Source of the DNA: Kineobactrum sediminis
GTDB lineage: Bacteria; Pseudomonadota; Gammaproteobacteria; Pseudomonadales; Halieaceae
Length of the DNA stretch: 64,000 nucleotides
Direction: 5' to 3'
Assembly: GCF_002868715.1 (NCBI RefSeq)
Contig: NZ_PKLZ01000016.1
Coordinates: forward strand, 1 to 64,000
Under the pieces are notes generated by a model. It saw only the letters and a list, made by a program, of their open reading frames with translations. It did not search any database and was not told the origin of the DNA. Made by a program: the position numbers and the translations under genes. Shown piece after piece: positions 21,324-32,968 of the stretch. Every line of letters begins with the position of its first letter. The first letter of the stretch is position 1.

Positions 21324-22517
21324 TTGTTGGCGGTTAGTGATGCCCTGGCGGCGCTGCTGGAACAGGCAACAGCGCCGGTGAAAACTGAGTCCCGGTCGTT
21401 GTTGCGGGCGCGCGGATGCGTGTTGGCCGAGGATATCAGGGCCGCAATAGCAGTGCCGGGAGAGGACAACAGCGCGATGGATGGTTATGCCCTGCGCGCA
21501 GCGGATGCGGCGGGCCCTCTCCCGGTCACCCAGCGGATTCCCGCCGGTGCTTCACCCCGGCCGCTGGCGCCGGGAACCGCAGCCCGGATTTTCACTGGTG
21601 CGCCTGTCCCCACCGGCGCCGATACCGTGGTCATGCAGGAAAACTGTGTAGAGGAACAGGGCGTTCTCCGGGTGCAGGCTGCGGTTACCGCTGGAGCCAA
21701 TATCCGCCGACGCGGCCAGGACCTGGCGGAGGGCGACTGTGTGCTGCGCGCCGGCCGCCGGCTGAGTGCTGCCGACCTGGGCCTGCTTGCCTCCGTCGGT
21801 CACGGGGAGGTGACAGTATTCAGTCCGCTCAGGGTGGCGCTGTTATCGACAGGCGATGAACTGGTCGAGCCCGGAACCGGGCCGCTGGGTGCCGGGCAGG
21901 TTTATAATTCAAACCGGGTGATGCTGGCGGGCCTGCTGCAGGCGCTGGGTCTCGAGGTGGTGGACTGCGGCATTGTTGCCGATGATGTCGATGCTACCGC
22001 AATCGCATTACGATGGGCGGCGACTAACGCCGATTGCGTTATCAGCTCTGGCGGTGTGTCGGTCGGCGAGGAAGATCATATCAAAGAGGAGGTGCGGCAA
22101 CTGGGAGAATTGTTGCTGTGGCGCCTGGCGATCAAGCCCGGCAAGCCGCTTGCTTTCGGGAACGTACTGGGCGTGCCATTCATTGGCCTGCCGGGCAATC
22201 CGGTGTCCAGCTATGTCACGTTCTGTTTGCTGGCGAGGCCATTCCTGCTTCGCTGCCAGGGTGCTACGGAGCTTGCCCCGCTGCCACTGTCGGCAAGGGC
22301 GGCGTTCGCGGTTACCCAAGCCGGCAGCCGACAGGAGTATCTGCGGGTAAATGTGCAACCGGAGGCTGGCGGGCTGGTGGCAAGGCCTTTTGCCAACCAG
22401 AGCTCCGGTGTGTTGAGTTCGGTCTGCCAGAGCAATGCCCTGGCGGTGATACCGGTGGGTGCTACGGTTGCCGAAGGTGACCAGGTTGAAATCCTGCTGC
22501 TGGATACGTTCGGCTAA
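21324..22517 (+). CDS. moeA: Molybdopterin molybdenumtransferase
   Basis: About 397 residues. MoeA inserts molybdate into adenylylated molybdopterin. Typical segments are [13 protein letters not shown] (about residues 48-60), [18 protein letters not shown] and the MoaB-like domain with [12 protein letters not shown] and [12 protein letters not shown]. No ATG is near the expected N-terminus; TTG codons at 21324 or 21327 fit best, with 21312 also possible. Its TAA overlaps the fabB stop on the other strand. Confidence 0.92.
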   Translation: MLAVSDALAALLEQATAPVKTESRSLLRARGCVLAEDIRAAIAVPGEDNSAMDGYALRAADAAGPLPVTQRIPAGASPRPLAPGTAARIFTGAPVPTGADTVVMQENCVEEQGVLRVQAAVTAGANIRRRGQDLAEGDCVLRAGRRLSAADLGLLASVGHGEVTVFSPLRVALLSTGDELVEPGTGPLGAGQVYNSNRVMLAGLLQALGLEVVDCGIVADDVDATAIALRWAATNADCVISSGGVSVGEEDHIKEEVRQLGELLLWRLAIKPGKPLAFGNVLGVPFIGLPGNPVSSYVTFCLLARPFLLRCQGATELAPLPLSARAAFAVTQAGSRQEYLRVNVQPEAGGLVARPFANQSSGVLSSVCQSNALAVIPVGATVAEGDQVEILLLDTFG

Positions 22518-23740
22518 CCATTGAACTTCTGGAAAACCAGGGATGCGTTGGTGCCGCCAAAGCCGAAACTGTTGGACATCACGCGTTGCAGGTCTACCTC
22601 GTCATGCCGGGTAACAGCGATGGGCAGGCCCGCGGCTTCTGGGTCGAGGTTTTCAATGTTTGCCGACGCGGCTATGAAGCCGCGCTCCTGCATCAGCAGG
22701 GAGTAAATGGCCTCCTGCACCCCGGCTGCCCCCAGTGAGTGTCCGGACAGGGATTTGGTGGAACCCACTACGGGAATCTGCTCGTGACCACTGTACGCTT
22801 CCCGCACCGCTTTAAGTTCCTGAATATCCCCGGCAGGTGTGCTGGTCCCGTGGGCATTAATGTAATCAATAGGGCCCTCTACCGTGGCGAGCGCCTGTTG
22901 CATGCAGCGCACGGCGCCCTCACCGGACGGCGATACCATATCGTAACCATCCGACGTGGCACCGTAGCCCACCAGTTCAGCGTAGATTTTCGCGCCACGG
23001 GCTCTGGCATGCTCCAGTTCCTCCAGAACCAGCATACCGCCACCCCCGGCAATCACGAAACCATCGCGATTGGCATCGTAGGCCCTCGAGGCCCGCTCGG
23101 GCGTATCATTGTATTTGGTGGAAAGCGCGCCCATGGCATCAAACAGGCTGCTCAGGGTCCAGTGCAGTTCTTCACCGCCACCGGCAAAGACCAGGTCCTG
23201 CTTGTTCATCTGGATCTGTTCCATTGCGCTGCCGATACAATGGGCGCTGGTGGAGCAGGCAGAGGAGATGGAATAGTTCACGCCCTTGATTTTGAAGGGC
23301 GTCGCCAGGCACGCCGATACGGTGCTGCCCATTGTCTGGGTGACCCGGTAGGGACCTACCCGGCGCAAACCCCGCTCTCGCAGGATGTCCGCGGCCTCGG
23401 TCTGGCTGGCGGAAGAGGCGCCACCGGAGCCGGCAATAATGCCGGTTCGCACGTTGGACACATCGTTATCGCTGAGACCTGCATCATCGATTGCCTGCTG
23501 CATTGAAATATAGGCATAGGCGGCGGCATCGGCCATGAACCGCAACTGCTTGCGGTCTATGTGGTCGGCGATATTAATCTGTGGCGCCCCAGCGACATGC
23601 GAGCGCATGCCGATATCGATTTGTTCCTGGCGCAGGCCGATGCCTGAACGCCCCTCGTAGAGTGAACTTGCGACTGTCTCGGCGTCGTTGCCAAGACAGG
23701 ACACAATACCCATGCCTGTTATTACTACCCTTCTGCTCAT
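22514..23740 (-). CDS. fabB: 3-oxoacyl-ACP synthase I
   Basis: A 408-residue condensing enzyme for unsaturated fatty acid synthesis. The nucleophile Cys162 lies in [14 protein letters not shown]; the catalytic histidines are in [12 protein letters not shown] and [31 protein letters not shown] opens the protein. It follows fabA by 4 bases in the same operon. The 3' end overlaps moeA by four bases on the opposite strand. Confidence 0.96.
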   Translation of the reverse strand: MSRRVVITGMGIVSCLGNDAETVASSLYEGRSGIGLRQEQIDIGMRSHVAGAPQINIADHIDRKQLRFMADAAAYAYISMQQAIDDAGLSDNDVSNVRTGIIAGSGGASSASQTEAADILRERGLRRVGPYRVTQTMGSTVSACLATPFKIKGVNYSISSACSTSAHCIGSAMEQIQMNKQDLVFAGGGEELHWTLSSLFDAMGALSTKYNDTPERASRAYDANRDGFVIAGGGGMLVLEELEHARARGAKIYAELVGYGATSDGYDMVSPSGEGAVRCMQQALATVEGPIDYINAHGTSTPAGDIQELKAVREAYSGHEQIPVVGSTKSLSGHSLGAAGVQEAIYSLLMQERGFIAASANIENLDPEAAGLPIAVTRHDEVDLQRVMSNSFGFGGTNASLVFQKFNG

Positions 23741-23744
23741 GATC

Positions 23745-24260
23745 CTAGAACGTCTCCGTTGACGTGAACAACCCGACTCTCAGGTCGTTGGCTGTGTAAA
23801 TTTCGCGACCATCCACCGAGAGGATGCCATCGGCAAGGCCCATGATCAATTTCCGTTCGATAACCCGCTTTATATGGATGTTGTAACTGACCTTTTTTGC
23901 CGACGGTAAAACCTGGCCGGTAAACTTGACGTCGCCGGAACCCAGGGCGCGTCCCTTGCCGGGGTTGCCGCGCCAGCCCAGAAAGAAGCCGACCAGCTGC
24001 CACATTGCATCCAGGCCGAGACAGCCGGGCATTACCGGGTCACCCGGGAAATGGCATTGGAAAAACCAGAGGTCGGGGTGGATGTCGAGCTCAGCGACAA
24101 CCTCGCCCTTGCCGAAACGCCCGCCCTCTGAGCTGATATGGGTGATGCGATCAAGCATCAGCATATTATCGGTAGGTAATTGTGCATTACCGGGACCAAA
24201 CAGTTCTCCGAGGCCGCAGGCGACAAGCTCCTCTTTGGCAAATGTGTGTTGTCCAGTCAT
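23745..24260 (-). CDS. fabA: 3-hydroxydecanoyl-ACP dehydratase/isomerase
   Basis: A 171-residue enzyme that makes the cis-3-decenoyl branch point of anaerobic unsaturated fatty acid synthesis. The active residues fall exactly as in E. coli: His70 in [14 protein letters not shown] and Asp84 in [16 protein letters not shown]. It is first in the fabA-fabB operon, and its leader holds a perfect inverted repeat. Confidence 0.97.
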   Translation of the reverse strand: MTGQHTFAKEELVACGLGELFGPGNAQLPTDNMLMLDRITHISSEGGRFGKGEVVAELDIHPDLWFFQCHFPGDPVMPGCLGLDAMWQLVGFFLGWRGNPGKGRALGSGDVKFTGQVLPSAKKVSYNIHIKRVIERKLIMGLADGILSVDGREIYTANDLRVGLFTSTETF

Positions 24261-24293
24261 AGGGTATCAATTAGCCTCGGCATAAGCATGAAA

Positions 24294-24320
24294 GCGAACG
24301 GAACGATCTGGCCCGTTCGC
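24294..24320. promoter_or_regulatory. Inverted repeat in the fabA leader (possible operator)
   Basis: GCGAACGG (24294-24301) and CCGTTCGC (24313-24320) are perfect complements 11 bases apart. A minus-strand -10, TAGAAT, lies at 24342-24337, so the repeat would sit just downstream of the fabA transcription start. No FabR or FadR consensus was matched. Confidence 0.45.
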
Positions 24321-24491
24321 GGTGTCCAGGGGAGCCATTCTAATACCTGCGGGGCACAAGTCCAGCGCTGCGGCGCATGTGCGCTTACTCGTGGCTGGCC
24401 TCTGCCTGTATCCTTCAGTTAAGATAAGCGCTCAGTCTGGCCTCAACTGTGTTGGTTGTTGTGACTTCATTTGTTTCCCGTAAGGATACCC

Positions 24492-25931
24492 ATGCTTACT
24501 CCAGTTTTGCTGTCCGGTGGCGTCGGTAGCCGCCTCTGGCCAGTATCCAGAGAGCTGCACCCCAAGCAGTTCCTGCCTCTTGCAGGCGAACTCACCATGC
24601 TGCAACAGACGCTGCAGCGTACCGGCAGTCTGGAGTCCACTGCGCCGGTAGTGGTCTGTAATGAGGAGCACCGGTTCATGGTGGCGGAACAATTGCGCCA
24701 GGTAGGGATTGCCGCCAGCGGCTTGATTCTGGAGCCGGAAGGGCGCAATACGGCACCCGCGGTGGCACTGGCCGCAATTCGCGAATTGGCGCGGGATCCG
24801 GAGGCGATCCTGCTGGTGTTGCCGGCCGATCACCTGATCCAGGATGTCGATGCATTTGCCGACGCGGTTGCCAGTGCCTTGCCGTTGGCGCAGCAGGGCC
24901 GGTTGATGACCTTTGGGGTCGTTCCCGTTGCCCCGGAAACCGGTTACGGCTATATCCGCTGTGGTGGCGCCCTCGGTCCTGAACTCTACGAGCTGGAGGC
25001 ATTTGTCGAGAAGCCGGACAGCGTGCTTGCCCAGTCCTATGTCGATAGCGGCAATTACCTCTGGAACAGCGGCATGTTTTTGCTGCGCGCGGCCACTTAT
25101 CTTGAGGAGTTGGGCGAATTTCAGCCCGAGATCCTGGCCTGTTGCCAGCGCGCCATGGCCTCCGCTACCACGGACCTGGATTTCATTCGTCCGCAGCTGG
25201 AGGCTTTTCGGGCCTGTCCGGCCGACAGTATTGACTATGCGGTTATGGAACATACCACCCTGGGCGCGGTGGCGTCACTGCACTGCGGCTGGAGCGATGT
25301 GGGCGCCTGGTCTGCGCTGTGGGATGTGGCCGAGCGCGATGCAAGTGGTAATGTATGTCACGGTGATGTGATCCTGGACAACTGTAACAACAGTTATTTT
25401 CGCAGCGAGTCGCGCCTGGTCGCCGCGACCGGCGTTGATAACCTGGTGGTGGTGGAAACTGCCGATGCGATTCTGGTGGCGGATCGTGCCCGGGTTCAGG
25501 ATGTGAAGCGTATCGTCAATCGCCTGAAGGCGGATGCGCGGCCGGAAGTGTCCCTGCATTCCCGTGTATATCGTCCCTGGGGATCTTATGAATCCCTGGT
25601 CACGGCAGAGCGTTTCCAGGTCAAGCGTATTATCGTTAATCCCGGCCAGACCCTGTCGCTGCAAATGCATCACCACCGGGCGGAACACTGGATTGTGGTG
25701 CGGGGCACCGCGGAGGTGACCTGCGAAGACAAGGTGTTCATGCTCGGCGAAGATGAATCCACTTATATCCCCCTGGGTCACAAGCACCGGCTGGCCAACC
25801 CGGGACGCATTCCACTGGAACTGATTGAAGTGCAGTCCGGAAGCTACCTGGGCGAAGATGATATTGTTCGTTTCGAAGATGTCTACGGCCGTGAAAAGCC
25901 TGCCTTAACCGCAGAGGAGATAAGCCTGTGA
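24492..25931 (+). CDS. manC: Mannose-1-phosphate guanylyltransferase / mannose-6-phosphate isomerase
   Basis: A 479-residue bifunctional enzyme that makes mannose-6-phosphate from fructose-6-phosphate and GDP-mannose from mannose-1-phosphate. The nucleotidyltransferase signature LLSGGVGSRLWPVSRE and HPKQFLPLAG occur at residues 6-31. The C-terminal cupin-type isomerase domain contains QTLSLQMHHHRAEHWIVVRG. The ATG at 24492 has AAGGA 6 bases upstream. It overlaps galU by four bases. Also called algA or cpsB in other species. Confidence 0.95.
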   Translation: MLTPVLLSGGVGSRLWPVSRELHPKQFLPLAGELTMLQQTLQRTGSLESTAPVVVCNEEHRFMVAEQLRQVGIAASGLILEPEGRNTAPAVALAAIRELARDPEAILLVLPADHLIQDVDAFADAVASALPLAQQGRLMTFGVVPVAPETGYGYIRCGGALGPELYELEAFVEKPDSVLAQSYVDSGNYLWNSGMFLLRAATYLEELGEFQPEILACCQRAMASATTDLDFIRPQLEAFRACPADSIDYAVMEHTTLGAVASLHCGWSDVGAWSALWDVAERDASGNVCHGDVILDNCNNSYFRSESRLVAATGVDNLVVVETADAILVADRARVQDVKRIVNRLKADARPEVSLHSRVYRPWGSYESLVTAERFQVKRIIVNPGQTLSLQMHHHRAEHWIVVRGTAEVTCEDKVFMLGEDESTYIPLGHKHRLANPGRIPLELIEVQSGSYLGEDDIVRFEDVYGREKPALTAEEISL

Positions 25932-26755
25932 TCACGAAATGTCTGTTCCCCGTAGCAGGTTACGGTACCCGGTTTTTACCGGCGACCAAGAGCATGCCCA
26001 AGGAAATGCTGCCGGTGGTCAACAAACCACTGGTGCAGTATGGGGTTGAAGAAGCGCTTGAGGCGGGCATGACCACCTGTGCCCTGGTGACGGGTCGCGG
26101 CAAGCGTGCGATCGCCGACCATTTTGATATCAGCTTCGAGCTCGAGCACCAGATATCGGGTACTGGCAAGGAACGCTATCTGGACAGTATTCGCAATGTG
26201 CTGGATAAAGGCGTCTTTACCATGGTTCGCCAGCGCGAGATGAAAGGCCTGGGCCATGCAATCCTTACCGGTGAATCACTGATAGGCCACGAGCCGTTTG
26301 GCGTAGTGTTGTCTGATGACCTCTGCCTTAATGATGGTCCGGGTGTGCTCAGCCAGATGGCTGAGCTTTACCGCCAGTTTCGCTGTTCCATCGTGGCGAT
26401 TCAGGAGGTGCCGATGGAGGATGTGAACAAATATGGCGTAATCGCCGGTGAGGCTCTCAAGGACGGTGTGTACCGCGTGGACAAGATGGTTGAAAAGCCG
26501 GACCCCGCCGACGCGCCCTCAAATCTGGCGATCATCGGCCGTTATATCCTGACCCCGGATATCTTCGATATCCTGCGTGAGACAGAGCCCGGCGCCAATG
26601 GGGAGATTCAGCTCACCGACGCACTGCAGACCCAGGCGCAACGGGGTTGTGTCATGGCCTATCGCTTCAAGGGGCGGCGCTTTGATTGCGGTAGTGTGCC
26701 GGGTTTTGTCGAAGCCACCAACTACGTGTATGAAAACATCTACTCAAACCAATGA
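25928..26755 (+). CDS. galU: UTP-glucose-1-phosphate uridylyltransferase
   Basis: A 275-residue enzyme making UDP-glucose. [20 protein letters not shown] opens it, with [19 protein letters not shown] following and [20 protein letters not shown] typical of GalU. The GTG start at 25928 overlaps the manC TGA (GTGA), and its own stop overlaps the next ATG (ATGA), so three genes are chained. Confidence 0.95.
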   Translation: MITKCLFPVAGYGTRFLPATKSMPKEMLPVVNKPLVQYGVEEALEAGMTTCALVTGRGKRAIADHFDISFELEHQISGTGKERYLDSIRNVLDKGVFTMVRQREMKGLGHAILTGESLIGHEPFGVVLSDDLCLNDGPGVLSQMAELYRQFRCSIVAIQEVPMEDVNKYGVIAGEALKDGVYRVDKMVEKPDPADAPSNLAIIGRYILTPDIFDILRETEPGANGEIQLTDALQTQAQRGCVMAYRFKGRRFDCGSVPGFVEATNYVYENIYSNQ

Positions 26756-28122
26756 TGCCGGAGTCGGATACCTTGCGGGAGCTGTCGTGTTTCAAGGCTT
26801 ACGATGTTCGCGGTCGGGTACCCGATCAGCTCAATGAAGATATCGCTCGCCGTATTGGTCGCGCCTACGCCGAAGTAGTCAAGCCGCGCAAAGTGGTGGT
26901 GGGGCACGATATCCGCCTCACCAGCGTGTCGATAAAAAACGCGCTGGCCGAGGGGCTGATGGAACAGGGCGTGGATGTCCATGACATTGGCCAGTGCGGT
27001 ACCGAAGAGATCTATTTTGCCACCTCTCATGCGGTCATGGATGGCGGGATTGTGGTGACCGCCAGCCATAATCCGCAAGATTACAACGGCATGAAGTTTG
27101 TGCGTGAACAGTCGCGCCCCATCTCCGGCGACAGCGGCCTGTTTGCGATACGCGACCTGGCACAGCGCAATGAGTTTACGCCGGCACCCGTGCGCGGCCA
27201 GCGGCATACCCTTGACACCACGGCTGCCTACATTCAACACCTGCTCGGCTATGTCGATGTCTCCCGTCTGCCGCCGTTGCGGATTGTGGTGGATGCGGGT
27301 AATGGCGGTGCCGGTCGGGTGGTGGACCTGTTGGAGCCGCTGCTGCCGTTCGAGTTCATCAAGCTGCATCATCAACCCGACGGCCATTTTCCCAACGGGG
27401 TTCCCAATCCGTTGCTGCCGGAAAACCGCGCCGTTACCAGTGACGCGGTGGTGAAGCACAGTGCCGATATGGGGATCGCCTGGGACGGGGACTTTGACCG
27501 GTGCTTCTTTTTTGACGAACGCGGTGAATTTGTAGAAGGCTACTATCTGGTGGGGTTGTTGGCCGAGGCTTTTTTGCGGCAGCACCCTGGCGCCAGCATT
27601 GTTCACGACCCGCGGCTGACCTGGAATACGGTTGCGCTGGTGGAAGCCGCCGGGGGACAGGCAGTGCAGAGCAAGACCGGACACGCGTTCATCAAGGAGC
27701 GGATGCGGCAGGAAAATGCGGTTTACGGCGGCGAAATGAGTGCCCATCATTATTTTCGGGATTTCGCCTATTGCGACAGCGGCATGATTCCCTGGCTACT
27801 GGTGGCGGCGTTACTGGGCAGCCGGCGGCTTACCCTGTCCGCACTGGTTGCCGAACGGGTAGCGGCGTATCCCTGTAGCGGCGAAATCAATCGAAGTGTT
27901 GTGGATTCCGAGGCCGTACTGGCGCGGGTGGCGGCGACATATCGACCGCATGCGCTGCTGGTTGAGCAGGTGGACGGGCTTAGCATGGCGTTTGACCACT
28001 GGCGCTTCAACCTGCGTTTGTCCAATACCGAGCCCGTGGTCCGGCTCAATGTTGAGAGCCGCGGTGACCCTATGCTGATGCGCGAAAAAACCGCGGAACT
28101 GCTGGCGTTGATTGACGCTTAA
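26752..28122 (+). CDS. manB: Phosphomannomutase (ManB/CpsG type)
   Basis: A 456-residue alpha-D-phosphohexomutase interconverting mannose-6- and mannose-1-phosphate. The phosphoserine is Ser105 in [15 protein letters not shown], the metal loop is [10 protein letters not shown], and the phosphate-binding end is [16 protein letters not shown]. Length and motifs match CpsG, but a dual phosphoglucomutase role as in AlgC cannot be excluded. It converges with pgi; the two stops share TTAA. Confidence 0.92.
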   Translation: MMPESDTLRELSCFKAYDVRGRVPDQLNEDIARRIGRAYAEVVKPRKVVVGHDIRLTSVSIKNALAEGLMEQGVDVHDIGQCGTEEIYFATSHAVMDGGIVVTASHNPQDYNGMKFVREQSRPISGDSGLFAIRDLAQRNEFTPAPVRGQRHTLDTTAAYIQHLLGYVDVSRLPPLRIVVDAGNGGAGRVVDLLEPLLPFEFIKLHHQPDGHFPNGVPNPLLPENRAVTSDAVVKHSADMGIAWDGDFDRCFFFDERGEFVEGYYLVGLLAEAFLRQHPGASIVHDPRLTWNTVALVEAAGGQAVQSKTGHAFIKERMRQENAVYGGEMSAHHYFRDFAYCDSGMIPWLLVAALLGSRRLTLSALVAERVAAYPCSGEINRSVVDSEAVLARVAATYRPHALLVEQVDGLSMAFDHWRFNLRLSNTEPVVRLNVESRGDPMLMREKTAELLALIDA

Positions 28123-29762
28123 GCGTCCTGGGCCGCATGCCACTGGGCGAGCAGGCGCTCGGTGGCGGGGTCCATGCTGCCGTCGCTGGAATCCCCTGTC
28201 AGTCGCGCCAGTACTTCGGTACCAATTTCCTTGCCCAGTTCCACCCCCCATTGATCAAATGGGTTGACGGCCCACAGCTGGCCGCTGCAGAAAGTGCGGT
28301 GTTCATACAGTGCCAGTAGCGCACCCAGGCTGTGCGGGGTTACCGAGGTAAGTGTAATCACACTGTTCGGCCGATTTCCCGGCATTGCCAGATGCGGTGC
28401 CAGACTATCCGCCTCTGTGGCTGTCAACCCTCTGTGCAGCAGGCTTTCCCGAGCCTCGTCGATACCGCGACCCACCATCAGGGCGCGGCTCTGGGCAAGG
28501 CCGTTGGCGACCAGCATGCGGTGCTGTCCGGCGGCGCCGGTATGGGTGGTCAGCGGGATAATGAAATCCGCAGGGCACAGGCGCGTACCCTGGTGCAGCA
28601 GTTGATGGAACGAGTGCTGGCCTGTGGTGCCCGCAGAACCCCACAACACGGGCGCGGTATCGTAGTCGAGCTCTTCACCATCCCGGCTGACCCGCTTGCC
28701 ATTGCTTTCCATGGTCAATTGCTGCAGGAAATCGGGTAATCTGCCGAGCCCGTGATCATAGGGCAGTACCACGTGATTGCCGGCGCCAAAGAAATTGCAA
28801 TTCCACACCTCCAGCAGGCTCATTAACATCGGCAGGTTAAAGGCGCTGGTGGTATCGACAAAGTGGGTATCCATTTCTGCCGCGCCGGCCAGGAAATCAT
28901 TGAACCGATCCCAGCCCACGGCTATGGCGCAGCTGAGCCCCACCGCGGACCACACGGAATAGCGTCCCCCCACCCAGTCCCACATCGGCAGGCAGTTGTC
29001 CGCGGGCACACCGAAAGCGGCGGCGGCATCAAGATTGGTGGTAATGGCGAGGAAGTGATTTTCCAGGTTTGCCATGTCGGCGCCATCCGCCAGCAGCCAC
29101 TCGCGGGCGGCCGTGGCATTGGCCAGGGTTTCTTCGGTGCGGAATGACTTGGAGCAGATAATAAGCAGGGTGGAGCCCGGGTCCAGTGATGCCAGGGTCG
29201 AGTGTAGATCCGCAGGGTCGACGTTGGCGACGTAATGGGTCGCGATCCGGCCCCTGAAAGCACTCAGGGCGCCGGTCACCAGGCGCGGGCCGAGGTCGGA
29301 GCCGCCGATCCCGATATTCACTACCGTGTCAATCACCTTCCCCGAGTGCCCCTTCAGCTCCCGGTTGTTAATTTGTTCACTCCAGTGGCGCATCCGTTCC
29401 CGGGTTTTTGTCACTGCGCTGAACTGGGATTCCAGCCCGGCAGGTGCTCGCTCTGCCCTGAGCAGGGTATGCAGTGCGGGGCGTGATTCGGTGTTGTTCA
29501 GCGGCACACCGGTTACCAGGTCTCTCGCCCTTGCCTGCAGCTGTGCCTGTTGGCCAAGGCGCAGCAGCGCTGCCCTGCTGTCGCGGCACAGCAGGTGTTT
29601 GGAGTAGTCGAGGGTCAGGCCCGCGGCGGTGGCGGTAAATGCGGAGGCGCGTTGGGGATCACTGTGGAACAGCCCGCTGATCGAGGCGTCCTGTAATTTG
29701 GCTGCACAGGCCTGCAGTTCACGCCAGGAGGGCAGGTCCGATAAACGTAAAGCATGTGCCAT
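28119..29762 (-). CDS. pgi: Glucose-6-phosphate isomerase
   Basis: A 547-residue phosphoglucose isomerase of normal length. [14 protein letters not shown] binds the phosphate. The catalytic Glu is in [15 protein letters not shown] and the ring-opening His in [15 protein letters not shown], 31 residues apart as in E. coli; the Lys lies in [10 protein letters not shown]. It supplies fructose-6-phosphate to the adjacent manC pathway, although it is on the opposite strand. Confidence 0.96.
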   Translation of the reverse strand: MAHALRLSDLPSWRELQACAAKLQDASISGLFHSDPQRASAFTATAAGLTLDYSKHLLCRDSRAALLRLGQQAQLQARARDLVTGVPLNNTESRPALHTLLRAERAPAGLESQFSAVTKTRERMRHWSEQINNRELKGHSGKVIDTVVNIGIGGSDLGPRLVTGALSAFRGRIATHYVANVDPADLHSTLASLDPGSTLLIICSKSFRTEETLANATAAREWLLADGADMANLENHFLAITTNLDAAAAFGVPADNCLPMWDWVGGRYSVWSAVGLSCAIAVGWDRFNDFLAGAAEMDTHFVDTTSAFNLPMLMSLLEVWNCNFFGAGNHVVLPYDHGLGRLPDFLQQLTMESNGKRVSRDGEELDYDTAPVLWGSAGTTGQHSFHQLLHQGTRLCPADFIIPLTTHTGAAGQHRMLVANGLAQSRALMVGRGIDEARESLLHRGLTATEADSLAPHLAMPGNRPNSVITLTSVTPHSLGALLALYEHRTFCSGQLWAVNPFDQWGVELGKEIGTEVLARLTGDSSDGSMDPATERLLAQWHAAQDA

Positions 29763-29828
29763 GAAGAGCCTCTCATCAGTGATAACTGAGTATAGTAGGC
29801 CCGGGCCTGGTGTGGCGCAATATCGCCT

Positions 29829-30791
29829 CTAGTGATCCCTGTCGAGGGACAGCCTGGTCAGCGCCCGGAGGGCTTCCACTGCCGGGCCATCAGCTCGCGG
29901 TGCCAGTGCCGCAAGGGCCAGGTCGTGATGTTCGCGCGCGCGCTGCCGGGTATAGTCGGCGCCGCCACAGCGGTTTACCGCGACGATAATGGCATCGATA
30001 TCAGCGGTATTTTTTTCGGTAATCGCCCGCCTGACCAGTTCCTGCTCCGCTACATTGCCCTGCTTCAGGATATGAATCAGGGGTAGGGTGAGCTTACCTT
30101 CAGCCAGGTCATCGCCCACATTCTTGCCCATGGTGGCGGCATCACCTTCATAGTCCAGTACATCATCCACCATCTGAAACGCGATACCGAGATGTAAGCC
30201 AAAGGTGGCCAGTTGCTGGCACTCATCCTCGCTGGCATCGCCCAGTGCGGCAGCCCCATAGCAAGCTGCCGCGAACAGGACCGCGGTCTTGCGGGTAATA
30301 ATATCCAGGTAATCCTGTTCGCTGGTGGTAGCGTTTCCCGCGCGGGTGAGTTGCAATACTTCGCCCTCGGCGATGGTGTTGGTGGTATCGGCCATATAAT
30401 GCAGCACAGGCAGGTTCTCCAGTTGCACCATGAGCTGGAAAGCACGGGTGTAAAGGAAATCGCCCACCAGGACACTGGGCGCGTTACCAAAGGTGGCATT
30501 GGCCGTGGGGCGGCCGCGGCGCAGGCTTGAGATATCCACCACGTCATCGTGCAGCAGGGTCGCCGTGTGGATGAATTCAATAACCGCGGCAAAGGTGATG
30601 TGAGCGGGTCGGCAACCACCGAGCGCCGCGCCAGTGAGCAATGCCAGCAGCGGACGAAGGCGTTTGCCCCCGGCGTCGACAATATAGTGGCCGACATTCT
30701 CCACCATGGGGACGTTCGATTGTAGTTGCTCGATGATGAGCTGGTTGACCTGCTCGATTTCCCCGGCAACGCTGGAGCGTATGTGCTGCAT
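29829..30791 (-). CDS. ispB: Octaprenyl (polyprenyl) diphosphate synthase
   Basis: A 320-residue trans-prenyltransferase that makes the quinone side chain. The first Asp-rich motif is LLHDDVVDISSLRRGRPT (about residues 80-97) and the second is FQMVDDVLDYEGD. It is divergent from rplU, exactly as in E. coli and Pseudomonas. Chain length cannot be read from sequence alone. Confidence 0.93.
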   Translation of the reverse strand: MQHIRSSVAGEIEQVNQLIIEQLQSNVPMVENVGHYIVDAGGKRLRPLLALLTGAALGGCRPAHITFAAVIEFIHTATLLHDDVVDISSLRRGRPTANATFGNAPSVLVGDFLYTRAFQLMVQLENLPVLHYMADTTNTIAEGEVLQLTRAGNATTSEQDYLDIITRKTAVLFAAACYGAAALGDASEDECQQLATFGLHLGIAFQMVDDVLDYEGDAATMGKNVGDDLAEGKLTLPLIHILKQGNVAEQELVRRAITEKNTADIDAIIVAVNRCGGADYTRQRAREHHDLALAALAPRADGPAVEALRALTRLSLDRDH

Positions 30792-30905
30792 AATTTGGCT
30801 GGCATCCGATGTGCTCGCGCATGCTATGGTGCAGTGGCAGGGCTGTCAAGCGGCGCTCCGCGCTACTGTCTTTTGTCGGGGCTGGCATCCAAAGCCAGAT
30901 AAATC

Positions 30906-30934
30906 TTGCCGGGAAGCCATTATTTGAGTAGAAT
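30906..30934 (+). promoter_or_regulatory. Sigma70 promoter of rplU-rpmA
   Basis: TTGCCG (30906-30911) and TAGAAT (30929-30934) are separated by 17 bases. The leader is about 130 bases long. Confidence 0.7.
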
Positions 30935-31011
30935 CGCCGCCCTCGAGCCCTGCCTTGGCCTATGGGCCGCTGGCCGGGAATCCCCGAAAACTGTTTGTGC
31001 CTGGCTCTGCC

Positions 31012-31033
31012 CCCTTGATTAAAAAGGGTTTTT
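31012..31033 (+). promoter_or_regulatory. Terminator-like hairpin in the rplU leader
   Basis: CCCTT (31012-31016) pairs with AAGGG (31024-31028), followed by TTTTT. It lies between the promoter and rplU, so it could act as an attenuator; the stem is only five pairs. Confidence 0.4.
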
Positions 31034-31068
31034 CGCACCGCGAGCAGGCTAATTAAACGGAGAGCAGA

Positions 31069-31377
31069 ATGTACGCAGTGATTGAAAGCGGTGGCAAGCA
31101 GCACCGTGTTATTGAGGGCGAGACCCTCAAGCTTGAAAAAATTGAAGAAGCTACCGGCGCGACTATAGAGTTTGAGCGGGTGCTGATGATTGGTGGTGAC
31201 CAGGTTAAAATCGGCACCCCTTTTGTTGCCGGCGGTAAAGTGACCGCCGAGGTGATCAATCACGGTCGCCACAAGAAGGTAAAAATTGTTAAATTCAACC
31301 GCCGTAAGCACTATCGGAAAGAAACCGGGCATCGCCAGTGGTTCACCGAAGTGAAGATCACCGGCATTACGGCGTAA
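31069..31377 (+). CDS. rplU: 50S ribosomal protein L21
   Basis: A 102-residue L21 starting [18 protein letters not shown]; the C-terminal [20 protein letters not shown] binds 23S rRNA. A CGGAGAG site precedes the ATG. It begins the rplU-rpmA pair. Confidence 0.97.
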   Translation: MYAVIESGGKQHRVIEGETLKLEKIEEATGATIEFERVLMIGGDQVKIGTPFVAGGKVTAEVINHGRHKKVKIVKFNRRKHYRKETGHRQWFTEVKITGITA

Positions 31378-31392
31378 AGGAGACTAACGACA

Positions 31393-31650
31393 ATGGCACA
31401 CAAGAAAGCAGGCGGTAGTACCCGTAACGGGCGCGATTCCGAAAGTAAACGCCTTGGCGTCAAGCGCTTTGGTGGTGAAGCGGTTAAAGCGGGTAACATC
31501 ATCGTGCGTCAGCGCGGCACCCGGTTTCACCCCGGCACCAACGTACGCTGCGGCAAGGACCATACCCTGTTCGCGACGTCCGAGGGTAAGGTGGAGTTCG
31601 TCGTCAAGGGGCCGAACAATCGCAAGTTCGTTCAGGTAGTGAGCGCCTGA
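31393..31650 (+). CDS. rpmA: 50S ribosomal protein L27
   Basis: An 85-residue L27 with the flexible N-terminal [16 protein letters not shown] that reaches the peptidyl transferase centre. There is no N-terminal cleavage extension of the Firmicutes type. Its stop codon sits in the middle of a 20-base perfect palindrome. Confidence 0.97.
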   Translation: MAHKKAGGSTRNGRDSESKRLGVKRFGGEAVKAGNIIVRQRGTRFHPGTNVRCGKDHTLFATSEGKVEFVVKGPNNRKFVQVVSA

Positions 31651-31660
31651 TCAGGCGCTC
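31641..31660. repeat. 20-bp perfect palindrome over the rpmA stop
   Basis: GAGCGCCTGATCAGGCGCTC is self-complementary and covers the last codons and the TGA of rpmA. It could fold as RNA or be a protein site; no evidence favours either. Confidence 0.7.
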
Positions 31661-31674
31661 ACACTGAACGAATA

Positions 31675-31705
31675 AAAGCCTCGTCAACTGACGGGGCTTT
31701 TTTTT
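31675..31705 (+). terminator. Terminator after rpmA
   Basis: AAGCCTCGTC (31676-31685) pairs with GACGGGGCTT (31690-31699) with one wobble, followed by a run of T. It separates rpmA from obg, so obg may need its own promoter or read-through. Confidence 0.85.
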
Positions 31706-31738
31706 AGAGCATTTAAAGCAGCCGGGCAGACGCGTTAA

Positions 31739-32967
<1,229 letters not shown>

Positions 32968-32968
<1 letters not shown>

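Noticed and set aside
28119..29762. Suspected loss of a catalytic Glu in Pgi (GSAGTTG in place of GEPGTNG)
   Set aside because: The catalytic Glu is in the MESNGK motif, which is intact and correctly spaced from the His.
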